DNA from: an uncultured Clostridia bacterium | Lineage (GTDB): Bacteria > Bacillota > Clostridia > Christensenellales > Pumilibacteraceae | DNA: 34,169 bases | Assembly: GCA_948440265.1 (NCBI GenBank) | Contig: CAOJOK010000017.1 | Span: 1-34,169, forward strand | Direction: 5' to 3' | Shown here: positions 1 through 7,830 of the stretch, piece after piece | Layout of the letters: the number at the start of each line of letters is the position of its first letter | Position numbering within the stretch: the stretch's first letter is position 1 | Made by a program: the position numbers and the translations under genes | The notes under the pieces: model-generated | Seen by the model: only the letters and a program-made list of their open reading frames with translations | What the model was told of the DNA's origin: nothing | Databases searched by the model: none

Positions 1-2
1 CG

Positions 3-1130
3 CATTTTTGCATACGAGGAAAGCACGGCAAGAAAATCGTATACATAGCGGGCGCAGATAATAAGACAAGCTATCAAAATATTTTATCCCTTGACTTGGG
101 CGGCATATTGCTCGATGAACTGTCGGCATTACATCCCGACGTATGGCGCGAAGCGTACGGGCGCGTTCAGCGTTTGGCATACCGTGGTTGGCTTATAACG
201 ACAACGAACGGCGGAAATCCGACCCAAGAGTTTTATGGCGAACTTGTCAATCACGCGACGATTATGTTTCGCGATACCGTACCTAAAATCGAGCTGGATG
301 AAATGGTTGAAGACAGGGCTGACGAGCATTACTATCATTTCAATTTGCAAGACGATTGCCCGCATAAAACGGCAGAGCAAACCGAGCGGCTTGTTAATAG
401 CTATCCTGTCGGCAGTTTCTATCACTATTCCAAGATACTCGGTTGTCGCGGCTTTTCGGAAGGTGCACTGTATGCCCCGTTGCTCGGCGATGCGCAGCTT
501 GTAAGTTTTGCCGACTTGAACCTTTCTGCTTTTGAAGAAGTAGTTGCGACGGTAGACGTAGGCGCAAGCGTAAACGGTGATGATACAAGCAAGTCGCATT
601 CCATTGTACACATCGGCGGATACACCAGGCAGTATCACCGCGTCGTAGCAATAGCATCTAAAAAAGTGGCGAGCATAGAGCACCGCGACATTATCGAAGA
701 AGCGGAAGATTGGCTGTATCCGTATTGGCTCAAATTCTACGGCAAGTTTAAAGCAATACTAATCGACAAGGCCGATTACAAACTTGTAAGCACGTGGCAA
801 AACCATAGCCGATGGCGAGGTAAGGTGAATGTTCTCGGGTGTATAAAGACAGACAAACTGCTTTGTCCCGACTTGCCTGCAAGAGCTGCGGTAAAGTGTC
901 AGCTGATGATGACAAGCAAGCAATATCCGCAGGGCCGCATTGTTTGGTGTGACGCGGATATGCTGAAAGCCCATCGGCAGATTTTGCAAGATAAAGACGG
1001 TTCGGAATTGGACCAAGCCAACGTATGGCAAGACTACGCCGATTGTTTTTCGTACTTGATACTATGGCGCGTACGACAAATACTTGCCGATGCAACAAAT
1101 CGGCAAAATAATAAAATTCAATACTTTTAG
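3..1130 (+). CDS. terL: Phage terminase large subunit (5' truncated by window)
   Basis: This is the DNA-packaging motor ATPase/nuclease that cuts concatemeric phage DNA and pumps it into the prohead through the portal. The frame is open to the left edge, so the start and Walker A lie outside. The Walker B motif is visible as ILLDEL, followed by a TTTNGG motif of the ATPase coupling region. The C-terminal RNase H-like nuclease is shown by VATVDVG (first Asp), a middle ILIDKADYK segment, and a late DYADCFSYLI acidic segment, as expected for metal-binding residues of TerL nucleases. It heads a late operon leading to the portal, the normal order in tailed phages. The family call is secure; the phage group is not. 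Confidence 0.9.
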   Translation, partial: HFCIRGKHGKKIVYIAGADNKTSYQNILSLDLGGILLDELSALHPDVWREAYGRVQRLAYRGWLITTTNGGNPTQEFYGELVNHATIMFRDTVPKIELDEMVEDRADEHYYHFNLQDDCPHKTAEQTERLVNSYPVGSFYHYSKILGCRGFSEGALYAPLLGDAQLVSFADLNLSAFEEVVATVDVGASVNGDDTSKSHSIVHIGGYTRQYHRVVAIASKKVASIEHRDIIEEAEDWLYPYWLKFYGKFKAILIDKADYKLVSTWQNHSRWRGKVNVLGCIKTDKLLCPDLPARAAVKCQLMMTSKQYPQGRIVWCDADMLKAHRQILQDKDGSELDQANVWQDYADCFSYLILWRVRQILADATNRQNNKIQYF

Positions 1131-1139
1131 GAGTGCATA

Positions 1140-1460
1140 ATGACGAAAAGACAAATGAAATCCAAACGTAAATTCAGCCTTACGCAAAAGGCAGGCAGAA
1201 TGCTCGACCGATACTTTACGGCGATACGTAAGGGCATCGAAAATGTAAGCGAGATGCATACATACGACAGTAATCCGTCAATGACGCAGGCACAGTTTGA
1301 AGCGGCTTACATAGATAAATTGCTTGCTACGCCGATTGCGGCAATTTCGGCGACGATACGCAGTATGGCGGAAGCATTGAGCTCTCAAAAGGAAGCCGAA
1401 ACCAAAAAACTTTTGCAAAAAAATAAAATATCGAAAGAATGTGCGGAGGACAAACAATGA
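1140..1460 (+). CDS. Small basic phage protein of unknown function
   Basis: This 106-residue protein sits between terminase and portal. It has a Lys/Arg-rich N-terminus (about residues 1-20) and a largely helical remainder with a charged tail. The GGAG at 1130-1133 overlaps the terminase stop and sets the ATG at 1140. I do not recognise the family. Small genes here are often head-assembly accessories, but nothing in the sequence proves that. Its last codons overlap the next start by ATGA. Confidence 0.7.
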   Translation: MTKRQMKSKRKFSLTQKAGRMLDRYFTAIRKGIENVSEMHTYDSNPSMTQAQFEAAYIDKLLATPIAAISATIRSMAEALSSQKEAETKKLLQKNKISKECAEDKQ

Positions 1461-1768
1461 AACAATTTATCAAAGGTACGCTTATGACGCTTGTGGAAGA
1501 CGATGACCGCCGTATTCCGGATTATTTGCAGAACGGTTGGATACAAACCAAACTTGACGGGAAGCCGAAAGACGATGCGGATAGGCGCATCGATAAAGCA
1601 GTGCGTGATGCCAATGACAGCGAGAGCATCGGCAAACATAACGGCAAGCGAAGTACGGCGTCAAACAAGAAAGTCAATGCCGCAGTGGAAGCGTCCGCGA
1701 TTGCAGAGTCGGAATGCGAGGCTGTGGATGACGGTCTGATAAAGACGGAGGGTGAGAATAATGGCTGA
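1457..1768 (+). CDS. Small acidic phage protein of unknown function
   Basis: This 103-residue protein starts at the ATG that overlaps the previous stop (ATGA). A CGGAGGA ribosome binding site at 1444-1450 supports this start over the upstream in-frame GTG at 1439. The N-terminus (KQFIKGTLMTLVEDDDRR) may be a small beta domain. The rest is hydrophilic and low-complexity (Lys, Asp, Ser, Ala), probably disordered. No family is recognised. Position suggests a head-related late protein translated together with its neighbours. Confidence 0.65.
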   Translation: MKQFIKGTLMTLVEDDDRRIPDYLQNGWIQTKLDGKPKDDADRRIDKAVRDANDSESIGKHNGKRSTASNKKVNAAVEASAIAESECEAVDDGLIKTEGENNG

Positions 1769-1970
1769 TGTTCGGAGTGATAGCCGCATTTGCATAGTAG
1801 ACAAGAGCGGAACAATCAAAACCGTTATATACGAAGAAGATTACGAACGGTTGGGATATAAAGTTGCGGGATGGACTGTCGTAAAGGAAGATTGGACCAA
1901 AGACCGCAAGATAAGAAACCCCGTGGACGCGCAAAAGGAAATGACCCTGCGCAATCTTGCAGGTGGATAA
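1761..1970 (+). CDS. Small phage protein of unknown function
   Basis: This 69-residue protein overlaps the end of the previous gene by 8 bases. A GGAGGGTGAG site at 1748-1757 supports the ATG at 1761 rather than the upstream in-frame start. The sequence has short strand-like stretches (RICIVDKSG, IKTVIYEEDYERLGYK, WTVVKED), suggesting a compact beta-rich fold. No named family is recognised. It is tightly packed ahead of the portal gene and presumably made in the late phase. Confidence 0.6.
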   Translation: MADVRSDSRICIVDKSGTIKTVIYEEDYERLGYKVAGWTVVKEDWTKDRKIRNPVDAQKEMTLRNLAGG

Positions 1971-1985
1971 TAGAGGACGGTGTCT

Positions 1986-3692
1986 ATGAACGAAATCAAA
2001 AATCCATATCAAATGGATTTGATAAAAGCCAACAAAACAAAGCTTTATAATCAGGGTAAGTTTTGGGCGTTTAATACGGCGAAATATCGAGCACTGCTTT
2101 CCAATGACCCGACGGTAATCAAATATTGGTATAAGCACGAAGCAGGGCAGTTCTTTCCGGACGTATATAAAATAACAGAGCTGCAACGTTCGTTCTATTA
2201 CGGCGACGAGTTTGTGGAAAATGCCGAAGAGTTTTTCGGCATAATTCCGATGATATGCGAAAGTATAGCAAAACTTGTGTGCAGTAGCGGTTACGATTTC
2301 GACGACACAGTACCGCCGAAAATAAAAGAGCGTTTGCAAGCGATACTCGAAGAAAACGAGTTCGATACCGAAATGCTTAAACCGAGCATAATCGAAACAA
2401 TCGGGCTGGGCGATGCGGCGTGGCATATACATTTTGACCCCGAAATATCGAGCCTGCCAATTATAGAGCTTATTCCACCCGAACGTCTTGCGATTAAACG
2501 TAAAGGCAATCGTATTCTGGAATACACGGTCAAACAGCAAATCACTATCGATAACGAACCGCTTGATTATGAGTTGCATACGGTGTATTCTCGACGCAAA
2601 AAGAAAGTAATAAAAGACGGTGCGTTGCGCTGGATTGATGACGGAATTTTGCAAAAATACCGTATATTCGACGGTGCGCATTTTCACGATAAAGACGAAG
2701 AGCTGAAAGCAAAGGTTTTCAACGCCTACGGCATAAAGGAAACTAATGTTTTGCCGCTCGTAGATTTTCCGCTTGTATATTTACCGAATAATCTCAACAA
2801 CGCACAAGGCGCCAAGAGCTGTGAGGGCGCACGCCCTTATGGCGTAGTATTCGGGCTCGACAGCGTATCAGCGGCTATTGACGAGATACTGTCTAATTGT
2901 GTAGACACGGTGCGAAAGTCGTTTCCGTATTTATTGATTGACGAACAAATGATACCGTCCGATATACGCGGGGATAAAGACACAGGGGCGTTCAGCACTC
3001 GCCGCCATTCGTTTCTTTTGCCGAAGAACGCGCAAGATGCCGAAAAGCTGTTACAGCAGATACAGGCAAAACTTAACACTACCGAGTTTGTGGAAAGCGT
3101 AAAATTCCAAATAAATATCGCTCTTAATAAAGTTGGTATCAATGCGGCAACGCTCGGTTTGCAACTGTCGGGGCACGTTGAGGCGGAGGGAACGCAAAAC
3201 GCTAAAGAACGCAACAGCATTCGCACTCGTAACTCTCTTGCGTCAGACTATGAAAGAAACTTATCAAAGCTATTTGCCGTAATTTTGCAATATGAAGATT
3301 ATATCAACGGCAGTACGATAGCAACCGATATGGCGACGGGTAAAACGGCAATTGTCGCGGAAGATTATCACGGTATAAAGGCGGCATTCCGTAAGTACAT
3401 AATCGATACACCGGAGGAGATAAGCGAAGTTCTTGCGCGTAAAGTGCAAGCCAATATTATGAGTGTTTTTGCGGCAGTGCGCGAACAGCATCCCGATTGG
3501 GACGATGAGGCTATATATAAAGAGGCAAACCTTATTTACGCCGAACGGTCTGGCGGGAATATGCAGGTTGTAGACACCGAAAAACCGATAGAGGAAAGCG
3601 CGGTTATAATGCAAGACCAAACGGACGACACGGGCGCGGGAAACGACTTACAAGAAGCAGAATCGGATGAAATGGAGGATGCTGAAATATGA
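1986..3692 (+). CDS. Phage portal protein
   Basis: The portal forms the dodecameric ring at one capsid vertex, through which terminase packages DNA and to which the tail docks. The 568-residue length, position directly after terminase, and overall layout fit the SPP1 gp6-like portal group: N-terminal wing with aromatic segments (KFWAFNTAKYRALL), a central stem/clip region, and a C-terminal acidic tail rich in Glu/Asp (last about 40 residues). GAGG at 1973-1976 is correctly spaced for the ATG at 1986; the GTG at 1980 is too close to it. The 3' end overlaps the next start by ATGA, so translation is coupled to the effector-like gene at 3689. Confidence 0.85.
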   Translation: MNEIKNPYQMDLIKANKTKLYNQGKFWAFNTAKYRALLSNDPTVIKYWYKHEAGQFFPDVYKITELQRSFYYGDEFVENAEEFFGIIPMICESIAKLVCSSGYDFDDTVPPKIKERLQAILEENEFDTEMLKPSIIETIGLGDAAWHIHFDPEISSLPIIELIPPERLAIKRKGNRILEYTVKQQITIDNEPLDYELHTVYSRRKKKVIKDGALRWIDDGILQKYRIFDGAHFHDKDEELKAKVFNAYGIKETNVLPLVDFPLVYLPNNLNNAQGAKSCEGARPYGVVFGLDSVSAAIDEILSNCVDTVRKSFPYLLIDEQMIPSDIRGDKDTGAFSTRRHSFLLPKNAQDAEKLLQQIQAKLNTTEFVESVKFQINIALNKVGINAATLGLQLSGHVEAEGTQNAKERNSIRTRNSLASDYERNLSKLFAVILQYEDYINGSTIATDMATGKTAIVAEDYHGIKAAFRKYIIDTPEEISEVLARKVQANIMSVFAAVREQHPDWDDEAIYKEANLIYAERSGGNMQVVDTEKPIEESAVIMQDQTDDTGAGNDLQEAESDEMEDAEI

Positions 3693-4381
3693 ACAAAGTA
3701 AGTTGGGTTTTCGGTGTTCTAAAAGCGCACGGAGTTGTGACGAAAGGTATGGGCGTAAGGGAAGCATTTGAAGAATTGTCAAAACTTCGTAAGAGTGGCG
3801 AAATCACCGAATATGAAGCTCAGCCGAAAGAAAATTTTGACAATGGAGTGAATGTAGGTTCAAAGAGAAAAGCGGAGGCTTCTCCCGAAGACAAGACGAG
3901 CATAAAAGAACAAGTAAAAAAAAATCTTGACAAGCTTAATGAAACAAAGATTGTAGCTGTTATTAAAAAGGGTAGAATAACCAAAGATAAAGAAGCTGCA
4001 CGTGCTGCGTTAAAGGGACAAATGGCTCGCACAAAAGGAATGGTGAAACGTGATGGTATGGGGGAAGTTGACGTGATGCATGACGTAAGCACTGCGCTAA
4101 GCCATTTAAAAACTGCGGCAGAGGTCTCGTCTCTTATGGCGGTTCCTGCGGTTATCAAAAACGGCATAATCATTGACGAACACTGGCAACACAAGGGTAC
4201 GAATACGCATACCGTGACTATTGCCGCGAGAGTAAACTTGGCGGATAACCCTGGAATAATGGCAGCAGTTGTCAAAAAAAATTCCAAACGATATAAAACC
4301 CACGCAGTATTGACCCCAGAGGGAAAGACGCTATGGTTGGACGGGGAGAAGGCGGAATATAAAAAGAAAAACAAGCACTGA
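3689..4381 (+). CDS. Small LPD/PBECR-like phage effector, candidate toxin of cassette 1
   Basis: This 230-residue protein lies between portal and scaffold, where many phages encode MuF-type head proteins with effector domains. No MuF head domain is visible. The N-terminal 40 residues look helical, residues about 70-120 are Lys-rich and charged, and the C-terminal about 85 residues (from MAVPAVIKNG to YKTHAVLTPEGK) resemble the alpha/beta domains called LPD or PBECR (barnase-EndoU-colicin E5/D-RelE-like) in phage polyvalent proteins. No catalytic residues can be assigned from sequence alone. GGAGG at 3674-3678 drives the ATG, which overlaps the portal stop. Its stop codon lies inside the terminator stem of the convergent small RNA downstream. 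Toxin activity is inference. It could also be a packaged virion protein without enzymatic activity. Confidence 0.6.
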   Translation: MNKVSWVFGVLKAHGVVTKGMGVREAFEELSKLRKSGEITEYEAQPKENFDNGVNVGSKRKAEASPEDKTSIKEQVKKNLDKLNETKIVAVIKKGRITKDKEAARAALKGQMARTKGMVKRDGMGEVDVMHDVSTALSHLKTAAEVSSLMAVPAVIKNGIIIDEHWQHKGTNTHTVTIAARVNLADNPGIMAAVVKKNSKRYKTHAVLTPEGKTLWLDGEKAEYKKKNKH

Positions 4382-4469
4382 CATAAGTCAATGCTTGTAT
4401 AGAGCCTTGGGTGGACGCCGAACCCACCACATCGAAACGGACACGACGATTTTCTGTCTCTCAAGGCTC
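4360..4469 (-). ncRNA. Structured small RNA A, convergent to effector gene 1
   Basis: A minus-strand promoter predicts a start at about 4469, the first base of an 8-bp helix P1 (GAGCCTTG 4402-4409 with CAAGGCTC 4462-4469). Inside are hairpin P2 (4410-4414 with 4424-4428) and hairpin P3 (GACA 4440-4443 with TGTC 4455-4458). The P2 loop (4416-4420) can pair with the P3 loop (4444-4448): four Watson-Crick pairs and one G-U. That pair is a wobble only when the RNA is read from the minus strand. A 12-bp terminator hairpin (4371-4398) ends in a U-rich run reaching 4361. On the minus strand P2 reads GGTGG-GTTCGGCGT-CCACC, which looks like a tRNA T-arm. I do not recognise the RNA family. Its 3' part is antisense to the end of the effector mRNA. 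Confidence 0.8.
4371..4398 (-). terminator. Intrinsic terminator of small RNA A
   Basis: ACAAGCACTGAC (4371-4382) pairs with GTCAATGCTTGT (4387-4398) around a 4-base loop, with one G-U pair. Read on the minus strand it is followed by TTTTTCTTTTTAT. There is no U run on the plus side, so it acts only on the minus-strand RNA. It contains the stop codon of the effector gene. Confidence 0.8.
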
Positions 4470-4475
4470 ATATTT

Positions 4476-4504
4476 ATTATACGCGATTTATCGAAAAAAG
4501 TCAA
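4476..4504 (-). promoter_or_regulatory. Near-consensus sigma-A promoter of small RNA A
   Basis: On the minus strand: TTGACT (4504-4499), exactly 17 bases, TATAAT (4481-4476), then a predicted start 7 bases on at about 4469. It points away from the late operon, so it should work independently of phage late regulation, including in the lysogen. Confidence 0.85.
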
Positions 4505-4532
4505 CATCTTTTAAGAAAAAATAGGAGGCATT

Positions 4533-5438
4533 ATGACAGACGAAATGATGACGGAAGAGAGCGCTCTACACGAAAATGTAGAAATTATAGACGGTATTCC
4601 AACATTGGACGAAATCATTGCCGACCCGTATTACAAGGCGGAGTTCGACAAGAAAGTAGCCGAAGCGTTGAATATACAAAATACTCACTCGGAGGTTAAA
4701 GGAGGCAATCAATCAATGAACGGACAAGTTCAGACAATTGCAGAGGGGGAACTTACAAAGCAAGACGACGTGCAAGCGGCGCAAGAGCCGCAAACTTCGC
4801 CGCTTGCAGCTGCGGAGAACCCCGCCGCAGAAATAACGTACGAGGACACGGCACAGCAAGGCAATGAAAGCGAGGTAAAAGAACCTGCGCGAGAGATGAC
4901 GCCGGAGCAATTCGATTTATATAACGAAACGCTTCGGCGCGTATCGAAAACAGCAAAGGCAAGTTTGCCGAGCCGATATAATGCTTTCGAAGATGTCGAT
5001 GTAAAAATGCTTGTGAAACAGCAAGTTATGCAAGGCGAAACGCCGAGCGTAAAAGAGCTTGCGGCAAGCGTAGTGCAGCGGTTGACTTCGAAAGATGCTC
5101 CGAGTGCATTGCATCCGAGTGCGGTAAATGAAGAAACAGCTAAAGACGTCGCCGCAGAGATATTGGACCTGAAAGCGGAAAATGCATTGCTGAAAGCAGG
5201 TATAACTGCAGAACGCATAGATGCGGCAAAAAAGCTGTTTAAAGCCGAAGGGGCAATTTTTGACAAGATTGACGATTTTGTCGAGAAGTATCCCGAGTGG
5301 CAATCGAAAGAGGGTGTGGTGTTTGGCAAAGCGCCGCCCCTTGTGAGCAAGACCGCACCTAACCCCGACGGTCAGCCCGTGTTAAACGACTTCGAGCGAA
5401 GAGTGCAGGAAGTCAGAAAAGCAAGGGGTTACAAATAA
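4533..5438 (+). CDS. Capsid scaffolding protein
   Basis: Scaffold proteins direct capsid assembly and are absent from the mature head. The 301-residue protein precedes the major capsid gene and has the expected features. It has an N-terminal segment (IDGIPTLDEIIADPYYKAEF, then a helix FDKKVAEALN) similar to the start of siphophage scaffold proteins. A disordered Gln/Glu/Ala-rich stretch follows (about 70-120). Then come helical and coiled-coil regions (about 125-260) and a basic C-terminus (RRVQEVRKARGYK) suited to capsid binding. GGAGG at 4523-4527 sets the ATG. A second strong site, AAAGGAGG at 4698-4705, precedes an in-frame ATG at 4716 (Met62), so a shorter product lacking the N-terminal segment is likely. 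Confidence 0.8.
   Translation: MTDEMMTEESALHENVEIIDGIPTLDEIIADPYYKAEFDKKVAEALNIQNTHSEVKGGNQSMNGQVQTIAEGELTKQDDVQAAQEPQTSPLAAAENPAAEITYEDTAQQGNESEVKEPAREMTPEQFDLYNETLRRVSKTAKASLPSRYNAFEDVDVKMLVKQQVMQGETPSVKELAASVVQRLTSKDAPSALHPSAVNEETAKDVAAEILDLKAENALLKAGITAERIDAAKKLFKAEGAIFDKIDDFVEKYPEWQSKEGVVFGKAPPLVSKTAPNPDGQPVLNDFERRVQEVRKARGYK
4698..4718 (+). promoter_or_regulatory. Internal ribosome binding site and start inside the scaffold gene
   Basis: AAAGGAGG at 4698-4705 is followed 10 bases later by an in-frame ATG at 4716, with a further GGAGG at 4691-4695. It would give a product starting at Met62 of the scaffold protein. Nested scaffold products exist in other phages; use here is inferred. Confidence 0.5.
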
Positions 5439-5468
5439 ATTTTTTTTATAAAGGAGAAAAAACAAATT

Positions 5469-6458
5469 ATGGCAATTACATTAGGCGATGCATTCCAGAA
5501 TTGGAATCCGAGTACCAATCTTCCCAAATCCGGCGCAACGGTAGACGGCGGCGTTCTTGCAATGCTCGAACCGAATATCTTTCGCAACAAAGTTATGCTT
5601 CCGGGCGTAACATACGCAACGGACGTAGAGAGTCTTATGGTGGACAATAAGTTCGCCGTGGCGTTCATTCGAAAACTCGAGAAAGTCAAAGTGACTATGT
5701 GCAAGGCGACCGATAAAGATGCCTTCCGCGTTGTGTCTACGCAGACGGACGGCGAATTTATCGAAATAAAATGCAACGACGTTTTGAAAGTTGCGGAAAT
5801 CGTAAGCGAACCTATCGATGCGGCAAGGGTAAGCGGACAGACGGCAGATAAGGTTGCGCTCGCATCCGAAAGCTATGACGAGGTGAAAGAGCTTCGATAT
5901 TTGTCCTATCTTATCAACGGCGGTGGTTCACCCGACCCGACCGACGTGGGTGCGCCTGCGTCGGCTAACACCACGCGTAGCGACAAGACGAACATTCTCG
6001 ACAATATTATAGACGACCGCACCACGCTCCGCAAAGCGGGCGCCGACCCGGATACGCTTATTTTGAGCGAGGACACCGACGCAGTATTTCTCAAATACTT
6101 GGGTAATCGGACGTATTTTGTTCCAGCAAGCCCGACCGAAGCGGCGGCATTCGGACAAGTGTTCGCAGGTACTATTTTCAGCGGCAAGGTGCGCGTGTTC
6201 ACGTCCAACGCCGTGGGGCAGGATAACAGCACGCTTGTGGGCGCAGAAGAAAAAACCGCCGAGTGGGATTGGAGCAATATAGAATACATTCTCTATGACC
6301 ACAGAACGCTGTCGATTATAAATATCGCGCGCTATATTGGGCTTGTCGATTATTCGGCAATTATGCACAACAGTTCGCTTATTTCGATTTTGACGGTATG
6401 CGGCGGTCGCATTCGCAATACGAAAAAGGCAATCGCCAAAAAGTACGCCGCGGCGTAA
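5469..6458 (+). CDS. Major capsid protein
   Basis: This 329-residue protein follows scaffold and is the best candidate for the main shell subunit. The body has features of HK97-like capsid proteins: a long helix-rich stretch with strong strands, the segment DTLILSEDTDAVFLKYLGN, and a late region on interactions with neighbouring subunits (IEYILYDHRTLSIINIARY). AAAGGAGAAAA upstream gives strong initiation. Codon use is richer in GC-ending codons than the small effector genes, as expected for a highly expressed core phage gene. A hairpin lies just downstream. The identity rests on position, size and overall pattern. Confidence 0.85.
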   Translation: MAITLGDAFQNWNPSTNLPKSGATVDGGVLAMLEPNIFRNKVMLPGVTYATDVESLMVDNKFAVAFIRKLEKVKVTMCKATDKDAFRVVSTQTDGEFIEIKCNDVLKVAEIVSEPIDAARVSGQTADKVALASESYDEVKELRYLSYLINGGGSPDPTDVGAPASANTTRSDKTNILDNIIDDRTTLRKAGADPDTLILSEDTDAVFLKYLGNRTYFVPASPTEAAAFGQVFAGTIFSGKVRVFTSNAVGQDNSTLVGAEEKTAEWDWSNIEYILYDHRTLSIINIARYIGLVDYSAIMHNSSLISILTVCGGRIRNTKKAIAKKYAAA

Positions 6459-6464
6459 GGCGAA

Positions 6465-6513
6465 TAACGAAGCAATGGGAGCGTAAAAAATCTCGCTCCC
6501 TTTGATTTCGTTA
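6465..6513 (+). terminator. Imperfect hairpin after the capsid gene
   Basis: GGGAGCG (6477-6483) pairs with CGCTCCC (6494-6500), and flanking AACGAA/TTCGTT and CAA/TTG can extend the stem. There is no clean U run after it. It may be a partial terminator or an mRNA-stabilising stem that sets capsid mRNA level; either is inference. Confidence 0.4.
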
Positions 6514-6538
6514 TAATAAAAAAAACGGAGATAAAAAT

Positions 6539-6838
6539 ATGGCAAATAACACAGATAGATTTTTGAGCCGTGTCAACGCACGCATTATGTCGTGTGCGCA
6601 GCGGACGCTTGACGAAATAGGTTACACGCTTGACGATTTGGAAAGTTTGGCGGAACAGCACCTCGACCGTGACGATATACTTGCCTGTATCGCCGAGATA
6701 AAAGAGAAAGGCAAAAAAGCCGCAACGGAATTGTGGACAACGGCTAACCATTGGAGCGAACACTTTGACGGCTTGGGCAGTGAAGCAAAGGACAACGAGC
6801 AGCAAAAGGAAACCGACGGCGACGCGGGAGAACAATAA
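6539..6838 (+). CDS. Small phage protein, head-tail connector region
   Basis: This 99-residue protein starts with MANNTDRFLSRVNARIMS and continues as short helices with an acidic, disordered C-terminus (from about 80, Glu/Asp/Gln-rich). ACGGAG upstream at 6525-6530 supports the ATG. Position directly after the capsid gene suggests a head-completion or connector role, but I do not recognise the family. Confidence 0.65.
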   Translation: MANNTDRFLSRVNARIMSCAQRTLDEIGYTLDDLESLAEQHLDRDDILACIAEIKEKGKKAATELWTTANHWSEHFDGLGSEAKDNEQQKETDGDAGEQ

Positions 6839-6855
6839 TAGGGAGGTGCGTGCCT

Positions 6856-7269
6856 GTGTCGAGTAGAATTATAAGCGTTTCGTATGGGCACGGTTCACCA
6901 AGCGGCAAACTGTATGATTACGAAACCGACAAAAAATATCGTACAGGCGACGTTGTGGTCGTTCCGGTAGAACACGCCAAAAGTCATAAGCTATACAATA
7001 CGCTTGCGGTTGTGCAATTGGCGACGGACGAGGATACGACGAGATGGAAACAAAAAGCCGATAATTTAACCACGCCTGACAATGAACGCGGCGACGGCAA
7101 AAAGATACGTCCGAAGAACGTCGGACAAAGACTTGAAATTGCAAAGAAACAGGGGCTTGACGTCGAGAGTCAGCGCGACGTTACGGTGCGAACGCTCCCG
7201 GGCTATAAGAACCGAGAGAGTAATGAAAAGTGGTCGAGCGGCAGTCGGCTAATATCACGCGAGGAGTAA
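6856..7269 (+). CDS. Small beta-barrel-like phage protein of unknown function
   Basis: This protein has about 137 residues. GGGAGG at 6841-6846 is best spaced for the GTG at 6856; the GTG at 6850 lies only 3 bases after it. Residues about 5-55 (VSYGHGSPSGKLYDYET, RTGDVVVVPVEH, LAVVQLAT) look like an SH3/KOW-type small barrel. The C-terminal half is charged and probably disordered. The role is unknown. The setting suggests a minor head or connector component. Confidence 0.6.
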   Translation: MSSRIISVSYGHGSPSGKLYDYETDKKYRTGDVVVVPVEHAKSHKLYNTLAVVQLATDEDTTRWKQKADNLTTPDNERGDGKKIRPKNVGQRLEIAKKQGLDVESQRDVTVRTLPGYKNRESNEKWSSGSRLISREE

Positions 7270-7273
7270 AACA

Positions 7274-7819
7274 ATGTATCAAGACAATGACAACAGCAAA
7301 CTTGAAATACCGTACTATGATGTGATATCGAGCGATGCAAAATATCCGTGCGATACAGTAAATATGCGATACGACAAAGACGACCATAGATATTATTTGA
7401 CGGAAGCGGCAATCGAAGATTACGGTATCGATTGTGAACAACGCGAAGTGCGATATTTGATACGAACCGCGACCGAACATATTTATAGCTACATAGCTGT
7501 TATGGCGCAAACCAAGTACAACCTTATGTGCTATCGCATAGCAAAGTCATATTTCGGGCGTGTCAAGACGCCGAAGGAAGGACGGATTGAATTTGAACGT
7601 ATGCTTTTGAAGCAAGCGGAATTTATAAATGATTTCGGCGATGCAAAGCGCACACCGAAAATGCTGGTAAGCCAGGAGAGCGGCAGAGTCCGTGATAACG
7701 ACGTGGATATGGCGTCGGGTTATTGGCTTAAAGACGAAGTTTTGATTTGGTTGCGCACAAATTACCTTACCGACCCGAACGCCACTGGCGAATGGCAAAT
7801 GCGCCTGTCGGAATATTAG
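7274..7819 (+). CDS. Head-tail connector region protein of unknown function
   Basis: This 181-residue protein sits where tailed phages encode adaptor or head-closure proteins. Its N-terminal third is polar (MYQDNDNSKLEIPYYDV). The middle is helical (REVRYLIRTATEHIYSYIAV and a following Lys/Arg-rich helix), and the end is aromatic (YWLKDEVLIWLRTNYL). No confident family match. The start follows the previous stop by 4 bases, with GAGGAG at 7260-7265 as the ribosome binding site. Translation is probably coupled with the previous gene. Confidence 0.6.
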   Translation: MYQDNDNSKLEIPYYDVISSDAKYPCDTVNMRYDKDDHRYYLTEAAIEDYGIDCEQREVRYLIRTATEHIYSYIAVMAQTKYNLMCYRIAKSYFGRVKTPKEGRIEFERMLLKQAEFINDFGDAKRTPKMLVSQESGRVRDNDVDMASGYWLKDEVLIWLRTNYLTDPNATGEWQMRLSEY

Positions 7820-7830
7820 GGAGGCGAACT

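Noticed and set aside
4402..4469. Hammerhead, twister, HDV-like or purine-riboswitch identity for the small RNA fold
   Set aside because: No CTGATGA/GAAA hammerhead core, no twister or HDV core, and no purine-riboswitch junction bases. Only the paired-loop layout is similar.
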